Shown in pieces: positions 1 through 6,775 of a stretch of 13,458 nt of DNA. Source of the DNA: Faecalibacterium sp. CAG:74 (GTDB lineage: Bacteria > Bacillota > Clostridia > Christensenellales > Aristaeellaceae). Made by a program: the position numbers and the translations under genes. The DNA is taken from assembly GCA_000437595.1 (NCBI GenBank), contig FR899900.1, forward strand, positions 200,891 to 214,348, given 5' to 3'. Each line of letters opens with the position of its first letter. Within the stretch, counting starts at the first letter, position 1. A model generated the notes under the pieces. The model searched no databases. It worked only from the letters and a program-made list of their open reading frames with translations, and was not told the origin of the DNA.

Positions 1-2
1 AC

Positions 3-914
3 CCCGCCGATTTGCTCTCGCGGCAGTTCTTTTCTGCCGTGCGGCAAAGTCTCTGGCGGCTGACGCGGCTGATTGCCCCCGCGCTGCTCTGGGCGCTGCT
101 GAAACAGTTCAGCGGCAGAAGCAGCGAATGCGGACGCATCGTTGTGCAGCTGTTCGTGTGTGTGTTTCTCACGCAGGATTTGAGCGACCACATCACGCTG
201 GCGGTTGCGACGGTGCAGCAGATTTCCGCTGGGATGCAGGGGCTGCTGCCGATGCTGCTGACGATGATGGCGGCAGTTGGCGGGAGCGCGGGTTCGGCGC
301 TGATGCAGCCGGCAGTAGTGGCGTCGGCAAGCGCGATGACAAGCCTGATTTCCGGCATAACCGTGCCGCTGGCGGTCGCGTCGGGGGTATTGTGTATGCT
401 CTGCCATTTGGGCGATGGAATCCGCGTGCAGCGGCTGGCGGAATTTACGCAGCAATGCGCGGTGTGGTCGCTGGGCATCGGGTTCACGGTGTTCATCGGC
501 GTGCTGACGACGCGCTCGGTAACGGCGGCAGCAATTGACGGCGTGACGCTCCGCACGGCGAAGTACGCGCTGAACAACCTCGTGCCGTTCGTCGGCGGGC
601 TGTTCGCGGACACAGTGGACACGCTGGTCGGCTCCGGGATGCTGGTGCAGAGTGCGCTCGGCGTGACGGGGCTGATCGTCATAGCGTCCCGCGCGGTGCT
701 GCCGCTTTGCCAAACGCTGGCCGCCGCAATGCTCTACAAGCTCGCGTCCGCGCTGATGCAGCCGGTATCCGACGGATCGCTCGCCGGGTGCATCCACGAT
801 TTCGCGAAGGTGCTGATGCTGCTGTTCGTGCTGCAATTATCCGCAGCTGCCATGTATTTGATGCTGATTGCGCAGCTGATTGCCGTCAGCGGGTTCACGA
901 TGATGCTGCGATAA
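3..914 (+). CDS. spoIIIAE: Stage III sporulation protein AE, 5' end outside the window
   Basis: This is the C-terminal ~303 residues of SpoIIIAE, a polytopic membrane protein of the SpoIIIA-SpoIIQ channel that links mother cell and forespore during engulfment. The frame is open to the window edge, so the true start lies upstream (the B. subtilis protein is about 400 residues). The visible part has several long hydrophobic segments, a Gly/Ala/Met-rich central stretch (PMLLTMMAAVGGSAGSALMQP), a conserved-looking NNLVPFVGGLFADTVDTL segment, and a hydrophobic C-terminus ending in IAVSGFTMMLR; all resemble SpoIIIAE. Identity is reinforced by the three genes that follow in the canonical AE-AF-AG-AH order. 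Transcription is expected from a mother-cell (SigE-type) promoter upstream of spoIIIAA, which is not visible here. Confidence 0.93.
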   Translation, partial: PADLLSRQFFSAVRQSLWRLTRLIAPALLWALLKQFSGRSSECGRIVVQLFVCVFLTQDLSDHITLAVATVQQISAGMQGLLPMLLTMMAAVGGSAGSALMQPAVVASASAMTSLISGITVPLAVASGVLCMLCHLGDGIRVQRLAEFTQQCAVWSLGIGFTVFIGVLTTRSVTAAAIDGVTLRTAKYALNNLVPFVGGLFADTVDTLVGSGMLVQSALGVTGLIVIASRAVLPLCQTLAAAMLYKLASALMQPVSDGSLAGCIHDFAKVLMLLFVLQLSAAAMYLMLIAQLIAVSGFTMMLR

Positions 915-928
915 CGAGGTGAATGACG

Positions 929-1207
929 ATGGAAGCGCTGACCGGGTTTGCGGTGCTGTCGCTGCTCTCTTCGCTCCTGCTGTCTCTGCTGCCGGAAACG
1001 AGGCTGAAAAGCACGGTGCATCTGGTGGCGAGTCTGCTGCTGCTGCTCTCGTGGCTGACGGCGCTGCAAACGCTGTGTACACGGTTTTCGCAGCCGGAAA
1101 GCAGCGCTTCCGCCGCGTCTCCCCTGTCTGAAACGGCTGATTTTTCCTTTGCTGATGCGGTGGATGCCCTGTCGCGCCAGCCATCCGCGCAGGAGGATGC
1201 CCCATGA
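929..1207 (+). CDS. spoIIIAF: Stage III sporulation protein AF, short form
   Basis: A 92-residue inner-membrane protein placed between spoIIIAE and spoIIIAG. Two hydrophobic helices (about residues 5-21 and 29-46) flank a short PETRLKSTVHL linker, which matches the N-terminal membrane part of SpoIIIAF. I prefer the ATG at 929 to the in-frame ATG at 923, because the GAGGTG ribosome site (916-921) nearly touches 923 but sits 7 bases before 929. The protein is much shorter than B. subtilis SpoIIIAF (about 206 residues): after the second helix only a ~45-residue Ser/Ala-rich tail remains, so the soluble ring-building-type domain is missing. There is no room for a frameshifted remnant, since the stop overlaps the spoIIIAG start (ATGA, 1204-1207). 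Name assigned from hydrophobicity pattern and gene order. Confidence 0.82.
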   Translation: MEALTGFAVLSLLSSLLLSLLPETRLKSTVHLVASLLLLLSWLTALQTLCTRFSQPESSASAASPLSETADFSFADAVDALSRQPSAQEDAP

Positions 1208-1545
1208 ACATGACCCGCTTCCGGGAGCTGCTTCGGCGGGACGGCTGGCTGTATGCAGCAATCGCGCTTTGCGTGGTGCTGGCGCTGTCCGTGAGTGCAA
1301 TCAGCGGCAGCAGTCCCGACGAGGAAACCCGCATTGCCCGCGTGCTGTCCGAAATCGCGGGGGCGGGCAGTGTCAGCGTAACCATCTACACAGAGGACAG
1401 TCAACCCTGCGGCGCGGTGGTGGTGGCGTCCGGTGCGGAGGACATTGCCGTCCGCCTGCGCTTGCAGGAAGCCGTGACGACGCTTCTTGGGCTGGACAGC
1501 AGCCGCGTCGCCGTGTATCCGCGAAAAGGAGGAAACGCCCCATGA
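1204..1545 (+). CDS. spoIIIAG: Stage III sporulation protein AG, short form
   Basis: SpoIIIAG forms a ring in the intermembrane space as part of the SpoIIIA-SpoIIQ channel. This 113-residue version has a short basic N-terminus, one transmembrane helix (about residues 16-34), then a compact soluble domain. The characteristic pattern is present: VLSEIAGAGSVSVTIYT (residues 47-63), a GAVVVASGAED strand-turn (70-80), the helix RLRLQEAVTTLLGL (84-97) and a final VAVYP strand. The B. subtilis protein is about 229 residues; its large insertion between the first strand and the GVVVVA-type strand is reduced here to about 5 residues. AGGAGG at 1191-1196 lies 7 bases before the start, and both ends overlap the neighbouring genes by 4 bases, so translation is probably coupled. 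Confidence 0.9.
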   Translation: MNMTRFRELLRRDGWLYAAIALCVVLALSVSAISGSSPDEETRIARVLSEIAGAGSVSVTIYTEDSQPCGAVVVASGAEDIAVRLRLQEAVTTLLGLDSSRVAVYPRKGGNAP

Positions 1546-2045
1546 AGCTGCAATCCCTGCCGACATTCCTTGTCCGCCGAAAGAACTGGCTGCTGATGGC
1601 GGCACTGGCGCTTTCGCTCACCGCAGCGCTTCTGCTGCGCCCGTCATCCCCGCAGGCGCAGCGTGTGACGCTGCCTATGACATCCGCCGAATCAAGCGCA
1701 TCGCCCTTGGAGGCATTCCGCATCAGCCGAGACAGCGCCTATCAGCGCGACATGGCGGCGCTGGAAACCCTCATCAGCAGCGAAAACACCGACCGCGCTG
1801 CGCGGCAAAGCGCGGCGGAAGAACTGCAAGCCTACGTTGCGCTGCATCAGGCGCAGTTAGCGCTGGAAGGGGCGCTGCTGACCTCGGAGCTCGCGCCGTG
1901 CTGCGCTGTGGTGACGGACGGGAGCGTCACCATCGTGACGGAAAAACAGGAAATCACGGAGCAGGACACCGCGCTGGTGCTGACACTCGTGCAGGTGCAC
2001 ACAGGCGTTCCCGCGTCAGGCGTGCGCATCATGACGGCACAGTGA
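1542..2045 (+). CDS. spoIIIAH: Stage III sporulation protein AH
   Basis: SpoIIIAH is the mother-cell partner of forespore SpoIIQ in the engulfment-stage channel. The 167-residue protein has a basic N-terminus, one transmembrane helix (about residues 15-33), a low-complexity linker, a helical stretch beginning SPLEAFRISRDSAYQRD (54-70) with the family's acidic/basic helix, and a C-terminal ring-building-type domain (SVTIVTEKQEITEQDTALV, then TGVPASGVRIM). The B. subtilis protein is about 218 residues, so this one is somewhat shorter but keeps its domains. AAAGGAGG (1525-1532) precedes the ATG by 9 bases and the start overlaps the spoIIIAG stop; a longer upstream reading frame has no support. 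A Cys-Cys pair at 120-121 is unusual but of unknown meaning. It is the last gene of the spoIIIA operon. Confidence 0.92.
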   Translation: MKLQSLPTFLVRRKNWLLMAALALSLTAALLLRPSSPQAQRVTLPMTSAESSASPLEAFRISRDSAYQRDMAALETLISSENTDRAARQSAAEELQAYVALHQAQLALEGALLTSELAPCCAVVTDGSVTIVTEKQEITEQDTALVLTLVQVHTGVPASGVRIMTAQ

Positions 2046-2112
2046 ATTTCGTAAAAAGCCGGTTTCACTTTGCAAAAAGCGGGGTATACTGTCTCTGTCA
2101 GGAAAGCGTGGA

Positions 2113-2141
2113 TTGACGCGGCCGCATTCCTGTGCTATAAT
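2113..2141 (+). promoter_or_regulatory. SigA-type promoter with extended -10 for the rseC-like/trxA unit
   Basis: TTGACG (2113-2118) and a perfect TATAAT (2136-2141) are separated by 17 bases, and TGC directly before the -10 box (2133-2135) makes it an extended -10 promoter. Transcription should begin near 2148, about 24 bases before the ATG at 2172. The rest of the 126-base gap after spoIIIAH (2046-2112) shows only a weak hairpin (AGTGAA/TTCACT) without a T-run and a poor TATACT box at 2085-2090; I call neither. Confidence 0.85.
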
Positions 2142-2171
2142 GAAGCATCTCTTGCAAGGAGGGATAACTTC

Positions 2172-2591
2172 ATGGAAAGAACAGGAACGATTACCGCGGT
2201 CTCCGGCGACACGCTGGAAGTCACCTTCTGCCGCCCCGGCGACTGCGAAAAATGCCACGCCTGCATCGGCGGCGAAAAGAAGCATGTACTGCTGGTGAAG
2301 GGCGAAGGGCATGTGGGCGACGCGGCAGTGGTGTCACTGCCCGAACAGACGGTTGTCAAGGCCTCCGCGCTGGCGTATCTCTTGCCGCTGGCAGGGCTGT
2401 TCATCGGCATGTTGCTGGGCGCGCTGGTTGCGCCGCAGAGCGAGACGGCGGGCAGTGCCATCGGCGGTGTGATCGGGCTGGCGGCGGCGCTCATCGGCTT
2501 GACGGCGACGGAAAAGAAGCGCAGTCAGTCCGGAGAATATGCGCCGAAGCTGCTGCGCGTGATTTCTGCCGCAGACGCGCTCAAAAACTGA
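2172..2591 (+). CDS. SoxR-reducing system / RseC family membrane protein
   Basis: A 139-residue membrane protein of the RseC/RsxC-associated type. The N-terminal soluble domain (residues 1-60) begins with a short beta-rich segment and carries four cysteines at C20, C25, C28 and C31 (CX4CX2CX2C), suited to a disulfide or metal/Fe-S site. Two transmembrane helices follow (about 65-87 and 92-111), then a charged cytoplasmic tail, as in RseC. Family members have been linked to electron-transfer complexes of the Rnf type and, in E. coli, to SoxR reduction and SigE control; the exact role in clostridia is unclear. The ATG at 2172 is chosen because AAGGAGGG (2156-2163) precedes it and upstream in-frame ATGs lie in the promoter region. 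It is followed 28 bases later by trxA, presumably cotranscribed, which supports a thiol-redox role (inference). Confidence 0.82.
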   Translation: MERTGTITAVSGDTLEVTFCRPGDCEKCHACIGGEKKHVLLVKGEGHVGDAAVVSLPEQTVVKASALAYLLPLAGLFIGMLLGALVAPQSETAGSAIGGVIGLAAALIGLTATEKKRSQSGEYAPKLLRVISAADALKN

Positions 2592-2619
2592 CATTACCAT
2601 TGAGAAAGGATGTGTTTTT

Positions 2620-2934
2620 ATGGCCAAGGAACTTATGAGCAGTGAATTTTCTTCTTTTGTGAAGCAGGACAAGCCCGTTTTGGTGGACTTCTGGGCAACG
2701 TGGTGCGGCCCGTGCCGGATGCTCGCGCCGGTGGTGGAGGAGGTTTCCGCCGCGCACGCGGATGACGTCGTCGTCGGCAAGGTGGATGTGGACAAGTGTC
2801 CCGAACTCGCCCAGCAGTTCGGCGTGATGAGCATTCCGACGCTGATTCTGTTCAAGGACGGTCAGGTGGTGGACACGCTGGTGGGCTATCACCCGAAGGC
2901 GGCGCTGGAAGACCTGATTAAAAAGGCGCTGTGA
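2620..2934 (+). CDS. trxA: Thioredoxin
   Basis: A 104-residue cytosolic thioredoxin of standard length. The active site WCGPC is at residues 28-32, preceded by the usual VLVDFWAT strand, and the cis-proline loop is SIPTLILFKDG. These features define the classical thioredoxin fold, which reduces protein disulfides. AAAGGA (2605-2610) lies 9 bases before the ATG. The gene is the second of a two-gene unit with the RseC-like protein and is closed by a strong terminator. A thioredoxin-reductase-like flavoprotein gene lies about 3 kb downstream at 5912 and is a candidate to reduce it (inference). Confidence 0.97.
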   Translation: MAKELMSSEFSSFVKQDKPVLVDFWATWCGPCRMLAPVVEEVSAAHADDVVVGKVDVDKCPELAQQFGVMSIPTLILFKDGQVVDTLVGYHPKAALEDLIKKAL

Positions 2935-2948
2935 GTTCAGCTTATCCC

Positions 2949-2986
2949 GAAAAAGCTTTCTGTCGCAAGGGCAGAGAGCTTTTTTC
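2949..2986 (+). terminator. Intrinsic terminator after trxA
   Basis: A 15-base-pair stem (2950-2964 with 2970-2984) containing two G-U pairs and a 5-base GCAAG loop, followed by a run of T. The left arm starts with five A residues, so the stem is A/U-closed at the base. It should end transcription of the rseC-like/trxA unit. Confidence 0.9.
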
Positions 2987-3040
2987 GCGTCACTGCGCGC
3001 AATGAAAAATGTAAAAATCCGCGGGAGGGCGGTTTGTCCC

Positions 3041-3069
3041 TTCCTTTTCGCGCAAAGGAATGCTATAAT
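3041..3069 (+). promoter_or_regulatory. Extended -10 promoter for the LCP operon
   Basis: A perfect TATAAT (3064-3069) preceded by TGC (3061-3063) forms an extended -10 element. The -35 region at 17-base spacing (TTCCTT, 3041-3046) is poor, and the better TTGTCC at 3034-3039 is too far away (24 bases). Thirteen bases, TGCTATAATGAAG, are identical to the promoter at 2133-2145. Transcription would begin near 3076, upstream of the ATG at 3119. Confidence 0.72.
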
Positions 3070-3118
3070 GAAGAAGCTGCATTGCAGCCGAAACCTACTG
3101 ACAAAGGAGCGAATCACG

Positions 3119-4063
3119 ATGAAACGCCTGATGAGTCTGCTGCTGATGCTCTGTCTGCTCATCCCCTGTCTGACCGCACCCGCGCTGGCGGACACCCCGA
3201 AGCCGATTCCGACGATTGATTATGACAGCATCCCCGAACCACGCGAAGGGCTGCACCACTATCTGCTGCTCTGCTCCGACCAGTGGACGAACAAACTCGT
3301 GAACACCGACGGCATCGTGATTGTCACACTGGACACGGTGACGCACCGCATCATGCTCACGTCGATCATCCGCGACGCGCTGGTGGAGCGCCCCGACGGC
3401 GTGATTGGGCGCATCAACTACATCGCGCGCAATTCCGGGCCGGAAGCGCTGTGCAAGGTTATCAGCCAGCACCTGGGCATCAAAATTGAAAAGTACATTC
3501 TGCTGAATTTCCAGATGATTGCCAACATTATTGATTATCTGGGCGGCGTGGATATCACAGTCAACGCGTCGGAGGCGGCGTATCTGCGTCGCTATCCGCT
3601 TGACCCCGGTCAGACCGAGCCGACGATGGCGCAGGCGGGCACTTACCGCTTCACAGGGCGCGCGGCAGTCATTTACATGCGCATCCGCAAGGCGGGCGGC
3701 GGCGGCGATTTCATGCGCACACAGCGCGCCCGCACGGTCATGTCCACCTTGGCAGACCAGTGCCGCACCTTTACCTACGATCAGGCGCGCGACCTTGTGG
3801 ACGTCATCATGAAGAACAATCTTCAGACGAACATGACGCTCGACGACATGATTGCCGCCATGGAGCAGGCGCTGAAGCTGCGCACCTGCGTGATTGAGGA
3901 ACTGCGCATCCCGCAGGACGACGCGGTGCACCCCATCAGCTACGCGGGTATGGCGGTGCAGGAAGTGGACTGGGTGATGAGCCGCGAGGATATGTCGAAC
4001 TTCCTCTCCAGCGGCTGGCTCGTCATTGACGACAACGACGAGGACGACCCGATTGATTTCTAA
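3119..4063 (+). CDS. LytR-CpsA-Psr (LCP) family protein, exported
   Basis: A 314-residue protein with an N-terminal signal peptide (basic MKR, hydrophobic core, likely cut after PALA at residue 24) and an LCP domain (about 45-215). LCP enzymes transfer polyprenyl-phosphate-linked glycopolymers to peptidoglycan or other envelope acceptors. Visible family marks are TDGIVIVTLD (63-72), the Arg-Asp pair at R85-D86, the NYIARNSGPEAL stretch, the YLGGVDITV core (140-148), and the basic cluster MRIR...GDFMRTQRAR (187-205). The ATG at 3119 has AAAGGAGC upstream; the in-frame ATG at 3068 overlaps the -10 box and is rejected. Typical LCP proteins keep an N-terminal membrane anchor, whereas this one seems to be released. 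The C-terminus is very acidic (DDNDEDDPIDF). First gene of a probable seven-gene operon; polymer substrate unknown. Confidence 0.85.
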   Translation: MKRLMSLLLMLCLLIPCLTAPALADTPKPIPTIDYDSIPEPREGLHHYLLLCSDQWTNKLVNTDGIVIVTLDTVTHRIMLTSIIRDALVERPDGVIGRINYIARNSGPEALCKVISQHLGIKIEKYILLNFQMIANIIDYLGGVDITVNASEAAYLRRYPLDPGQTEPTMAQAGTYRFTGRAAVIYMRIRKAGGGGDFMRTQRARTVMSTLADQCRTFTYDQARDLVDVIMKNNLQTNMTLDDMIAAMEQALKLRTCVIEELRIPQDDAVHPISYAGMAVQEVDWVMSREDMSNFLSSGWLVIDDNDEDDPIDF

Positions 4064-4099
4064 CCCCTCAAAGTTTTGACATAAGAAGGAGTTTCCGCC

Positions 4100-5893
4100 A
4101 TGAAGTGTCCCCAATGCGGTCAATGGAACCGTGCTTCCCTGCCCAACTGCATCCGCTGCGGCGCGCCGCTGAATCCGGAAAGCGCCGAAACGCCCGCGTG
4201 GCAGGAGCAGTTCCGCAAGGAAGATAAAGAGCCGAAGAAGTACATCCACGTCGACGAGGACGGCGCCGTTGACGAATCCAGCGACCGACGGGATGAACTC
4301 GCCACGGACATGACGGAGCTGAAAGAGCGCAAAGTACGCGGCGCACGCCGTCTGGAGCGGATGAAGGAAGAAGCCGCGATGCGCTCCGCCCCTTCCGGCG
4401 CGACCACCATCCACATGCATTCCTCGCGCGAATCGCTGATGAATGCGCACGTTGGGCGCGTCCGCATGGTCGGGCACGAAGACGAGCGCAATGCGTCTGC
4501 GCAGAGCGCGGCGATGGCGGACAACGTCGTCCCCCAGCCGAAAATCTGGCAGGACACCCGTGGATATGACCCGCTCGTTACCATGCTGCAGGAGAACACG
4601 ATTCCATCCGCCCCGCCGCGCATGAACGAAATGAAATCCTACCGCACGCGCGGCAAGGGCTTCCGGGTGACGCTGCGGGTGCTGATTATCCTGCTGGTTG
4701 TGGGTCTGGTCGGCGTCGGCGGATTCTTCGCGCTGTCCCATCTGGGGCTGCTGAACACCTCCAGTGGGTCGAACGCGTCCATCACGTCCAGCATTGTGGA
4801 TGATTTGGCGGCGCACACGGTGCTCATCCCCGGCGAGGACGGGCAGCAGATTTACGTCGGCGCGCCGATGCAGGCAACGTACCCCGTGGTGGACGGCTTC
4901 GCGACGGTTGAGATTCCGGATTACCTCTGGTATCGCGACTTGCCGAGCGTCGGTGTGGAAAACGAGACGATGCATGTGACGCTCAAGGCGTTCCTGAAAA
5001 CCGCGAACGGCCGGCAGAAGGCGCTTGACCCCATTGAGTACGACATTTCCATTCCGCTCAGCCCAATTGCGCTGGTTTCACCGGAATCCATGCGGCAGGA
5101 AGTAACGACCGCTATGTACTCCGTGCAGCTGCAAGTGCGTCCCGGCTCAACGGTGACGGTCAACGAGGTGGACATTTCCGACACGGTGAGCGAGGATGGT
5201 CTGCTGATTTACAACGCAACCGTTCAGCCCATTGGCGACAATGTGTTCAAATTCCGCGTCCGCGCGCCGTACTGCCGCGAAAACGCGCTCGACCTCACCC
5301 TCTACCGCGAAGTGCAGGAGATTCCGCTGGACTTGGCGGTGACGACATACGCATCAACGAGCAAATCCACCCTCGAAATCTCCGCGACGACCAAACCCGG
5401 CGCAACGGTGGACGTGCTGACGAATCACTCCGACCTTGACATTACGAATCTGGATAAGACGGGCGAATTCAAGTTTGTTGCCATCTTCGATAAAATCGGC
5501 GACAACACGATTACCATCACGTCCTCCTATCCGGGCAGCAAGACTTCGCGCGTGGACTACACCATCTATTACGTTCCGAATCAGGACGTGTACACCCGCA
5601 AAGCGTGGCCGCTGAACAACTCCGCCGAATACTCCGAGCTGATGTCAAACATCACCTACCGTTCCGAGCATTCGCAGGTGTATCTGGTCGTCGGCACGAT
5701 TGCCGAAATCATCTCCACCAAGCCGCAGACAGCCATCGTCTACACGGGCGAGGACGGTCAGAGCCGCCCCGTGGTCATTGAGAACAAGTCGAAAACCGAC
5801 TGGGCGGTGGGCGACTACCTGCGCATCTACTGCGACGCATACGGCACATACAGCGCCATGCCGTGGCTGATTGCGCGCTATACCTATCAATAA
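4100..5893 (+). CDS. Zinc-ribbon membrane protein with large extracytoplasmic region
   Basis: A 597-residue single-pass protein. Residues 3-20 form a zinc ribbon (C3, C6, C17, C20; CX2CX10CX2C). A charged, probably disordered cytoplasmic region follows (21-185), then one transmembrane helix (about 190-212) and about 385 extracytoplasmic residues. This outer part contains two similar beta-rich blocks (about 339-404 and 421-491), each with a PGSTV/PGATV strand, a DNVF/DNTI strand and a closing L/YTIYY-type strand, resembling bacterial Ig-like folds; a small final domain (about 525-597) looks OB- or SH3-like. I know no exact family name. AAGGAG (4086-4091) sits 8 bases before the ATG, 36 bases after the LCP gene. 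The topology suggests an envelope protein with a zinc-binding cytoplasmic head; its function is unknown. Confidence 0.8.
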   Translation: MKCPQCGQWNRASLPNCIRCGAPLNPESAETPAWQEQFRKEDKEPKKYIHVDEDGAVDESSDRRDELATDMTELKERKVRGARRLERMKEEAAMRSAPSGATTIHMHSSRESLMNAHVGRVRMVGHEDERNASAQSAAMADNVVPQPKIWQDTRGYDPLVTMLQENTIPSAPPRMNEMKSYRTRGKGFRVTLRVLIILLVVGLVGVGGFFALSHLGLLNTSSGSNASITSSIVDDLAAHTVLIPGEDGQQIYVGAPMQATYPVVDGFATVEIPDYLWYRDLPSVGVENETMHVTLKAFLKTANGRQKALDPIEYDISIPLSPIALVSPESMRQEVTTAMYSVQLQVRPGSTVTVNEVDISDTVSEDGLLIYNATVQPIGDNVFKFRVRAPYCRENALDLTLYREVQEIPLDLAVTTYASTSKSTLEISATTKPGATVDVLTNHSDLDITNLDKTGEFKFVAIFDKIGDNTITITSSYPGSKTSRVDYTIYYVPNQDVYTRKAWPLNNSAEYSELMSNITYRSEHSQVYLVVGTIAEIISTKPQTAIVYTGEDGQSRPVVIENKSKTDWAVGDYLRIYCDAYGTYSAMPWLIARYTYQ

Positions 5894-5911
5894 CCCTGGG
5901 GAGGAAACAGT

Positions 5912-6775
5912 ATGGCTTCCTATGACCTTCTGATTATCGGCGCGGGGCCCGCCGCGTGGAGCTGCGCCATGACCGCCCGTCAGCGCGGATTGACGACGGC
6001 GGTCGCGTGCGCGCAGTCCGCCACCAGCTGGCTTCAGCGCGCAGAACGCATCGACAACTACCCCGGTCTGCCGCAAATCAGCGGCAAAGAGCTGCTTTCA
6101 CGCTTCCGGGCGCAGGCGGCGGACATGGGCGTTATCATCATCGAGCAATTGGCGCGGCAGATTATGCCAAGCGGCGACATCTACATGACACTGGTCGGCA
6201 ACGACATCATCGAAAGCCGCGCAATTGTGCTGGCGATGGGCGCGGCACGTCCAAAGCTGCTGCCGGGCGAAGAAGAGCTGCTGGGGCGCGGCGTAAGCTG
6301 GTGCGGCACATGCGACGGCATGTTCTACCGCGGCAAAAAGGTGGCGGTGCTGTCGGCATGGACGGGCGGCATCGAAGAAGCGGAATTTCTCGCCGGACTG
6401 GCATCCGAGGTGGATTACTACCTGCTGGCGCAGCACGCGCAGCCGGAAAATCCGCCGTACCGCCTGTGCGAGGGCAAGCCGCAGTCCATCCGGCACGAAG
6501 CAAATCAGCTGGTGCTCAAGACGGACGCGGGCGAATACCGCTACGACGGCATCTTCATCTTCCGCCCTGCCGTATCGCCGGACACGCTGCTGCCGGGGCT
6601 GAAAACCGAAGGCGCGTTCATCCCCGTTGACCGGCGGATGGCGACGAATCTGCCGCGCGTCTACGCCTGCGGGGACTGCACGGGTCAGCCGCTGCAAATC
6701 GCCAAGGCAGTCGGCGAGGGCAACGTTGCCGCCATCAGCGCATCCGCCGATTTGAGCAAGGGGGCACGCGCATGA
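5912..6775 (+). CDS. Thioredoxin-reductase-like FAD protein lacking NADPH motifs
   Basis: A 287-residue flavoprotein of the thioredoxin reductase fold. FAD binding is shown by IIGAGPAA (residues 8-15) and the C-terminal YACGDCTGQP / AVGEGNVAA block (251-274). The redox pair is WCGTCDG (C131, C134), as in bacterial thioredoxin reductases. The pyridine-nucleotide domain is abnormal: the usual GGGxSA motif is replaced by SAWTGG (148-153), and no HRRxxxR motif follows. Its length is also below the usual ~310 residues. This combination matches the ferredoxin-dependent flavin thioredoxin reductases known from clostridia, so ferredoxin rather than NADPH may be the electron donor (inference). GGGGAGGAAA precedes the start, and the stop overlaps the next gene by 4 bases. 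The nearby trxA is a plausible substrate. Confidence 0.85.
   Translation: MASYDLLIIGAGPAAWSCAMTARQRGLTTAVACAQSATSWLQRAERIDNYPGLPQISGKELLSRFRAQAADMGVIIIEQLARQIMPSGDIYMTLVGNDIIESRAIVLAMGAARPKLLPGEEELLGRGVSWCGTCDGMFYRGKKVAVLSAWTGGIEEAEFLAGLASEVDYYLLAQHAQPENPPYRLCEGKPQSIRHEANQLVLKTDAGEYRYDGIFIFRPAVSPDTLLPGLKTEGAFIPVDRRMATNLPRVYACGDCTGQPLQIAKAVGEGNVAAISASADLSKGARA

Noticed and set aside
929..1207. Frameshift explaining the short SpoIIIAF
   Set aside because: The stop overlaps the spoIIIAG start, leaving no space for a lost domain, and composition shows no decay.
2041..2069. Hairpin AGTGAA/TTCACT just after spoIIIAH as a terminator
   Set aside because: Only 6 base pairs around a 17-base loop and no following T-run.
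2063..2090. Second promoter (TTTCAC / TATACT, 16-base spacing) before the RseC-like gene
   Set aside because: The -35 box is poor, and the promoter at 2113-2141 is far better; it cannot be supported without mapping.
4076..4081. TTGACA before the zinc-ribbon gene as a -35 box
   Set aside because: No -10 box at a suitable distance; the expected position falls on the start codon.
3095..4975. 626-codon open frame on the minus strand
   Set aside because: It lies opposite two well-supported genes (LCP and zinc-ribbon), has no ribosome site or family motif, and its His/Arg/Ala-rich product is typical of antisense frames in G+C-rich DNA.
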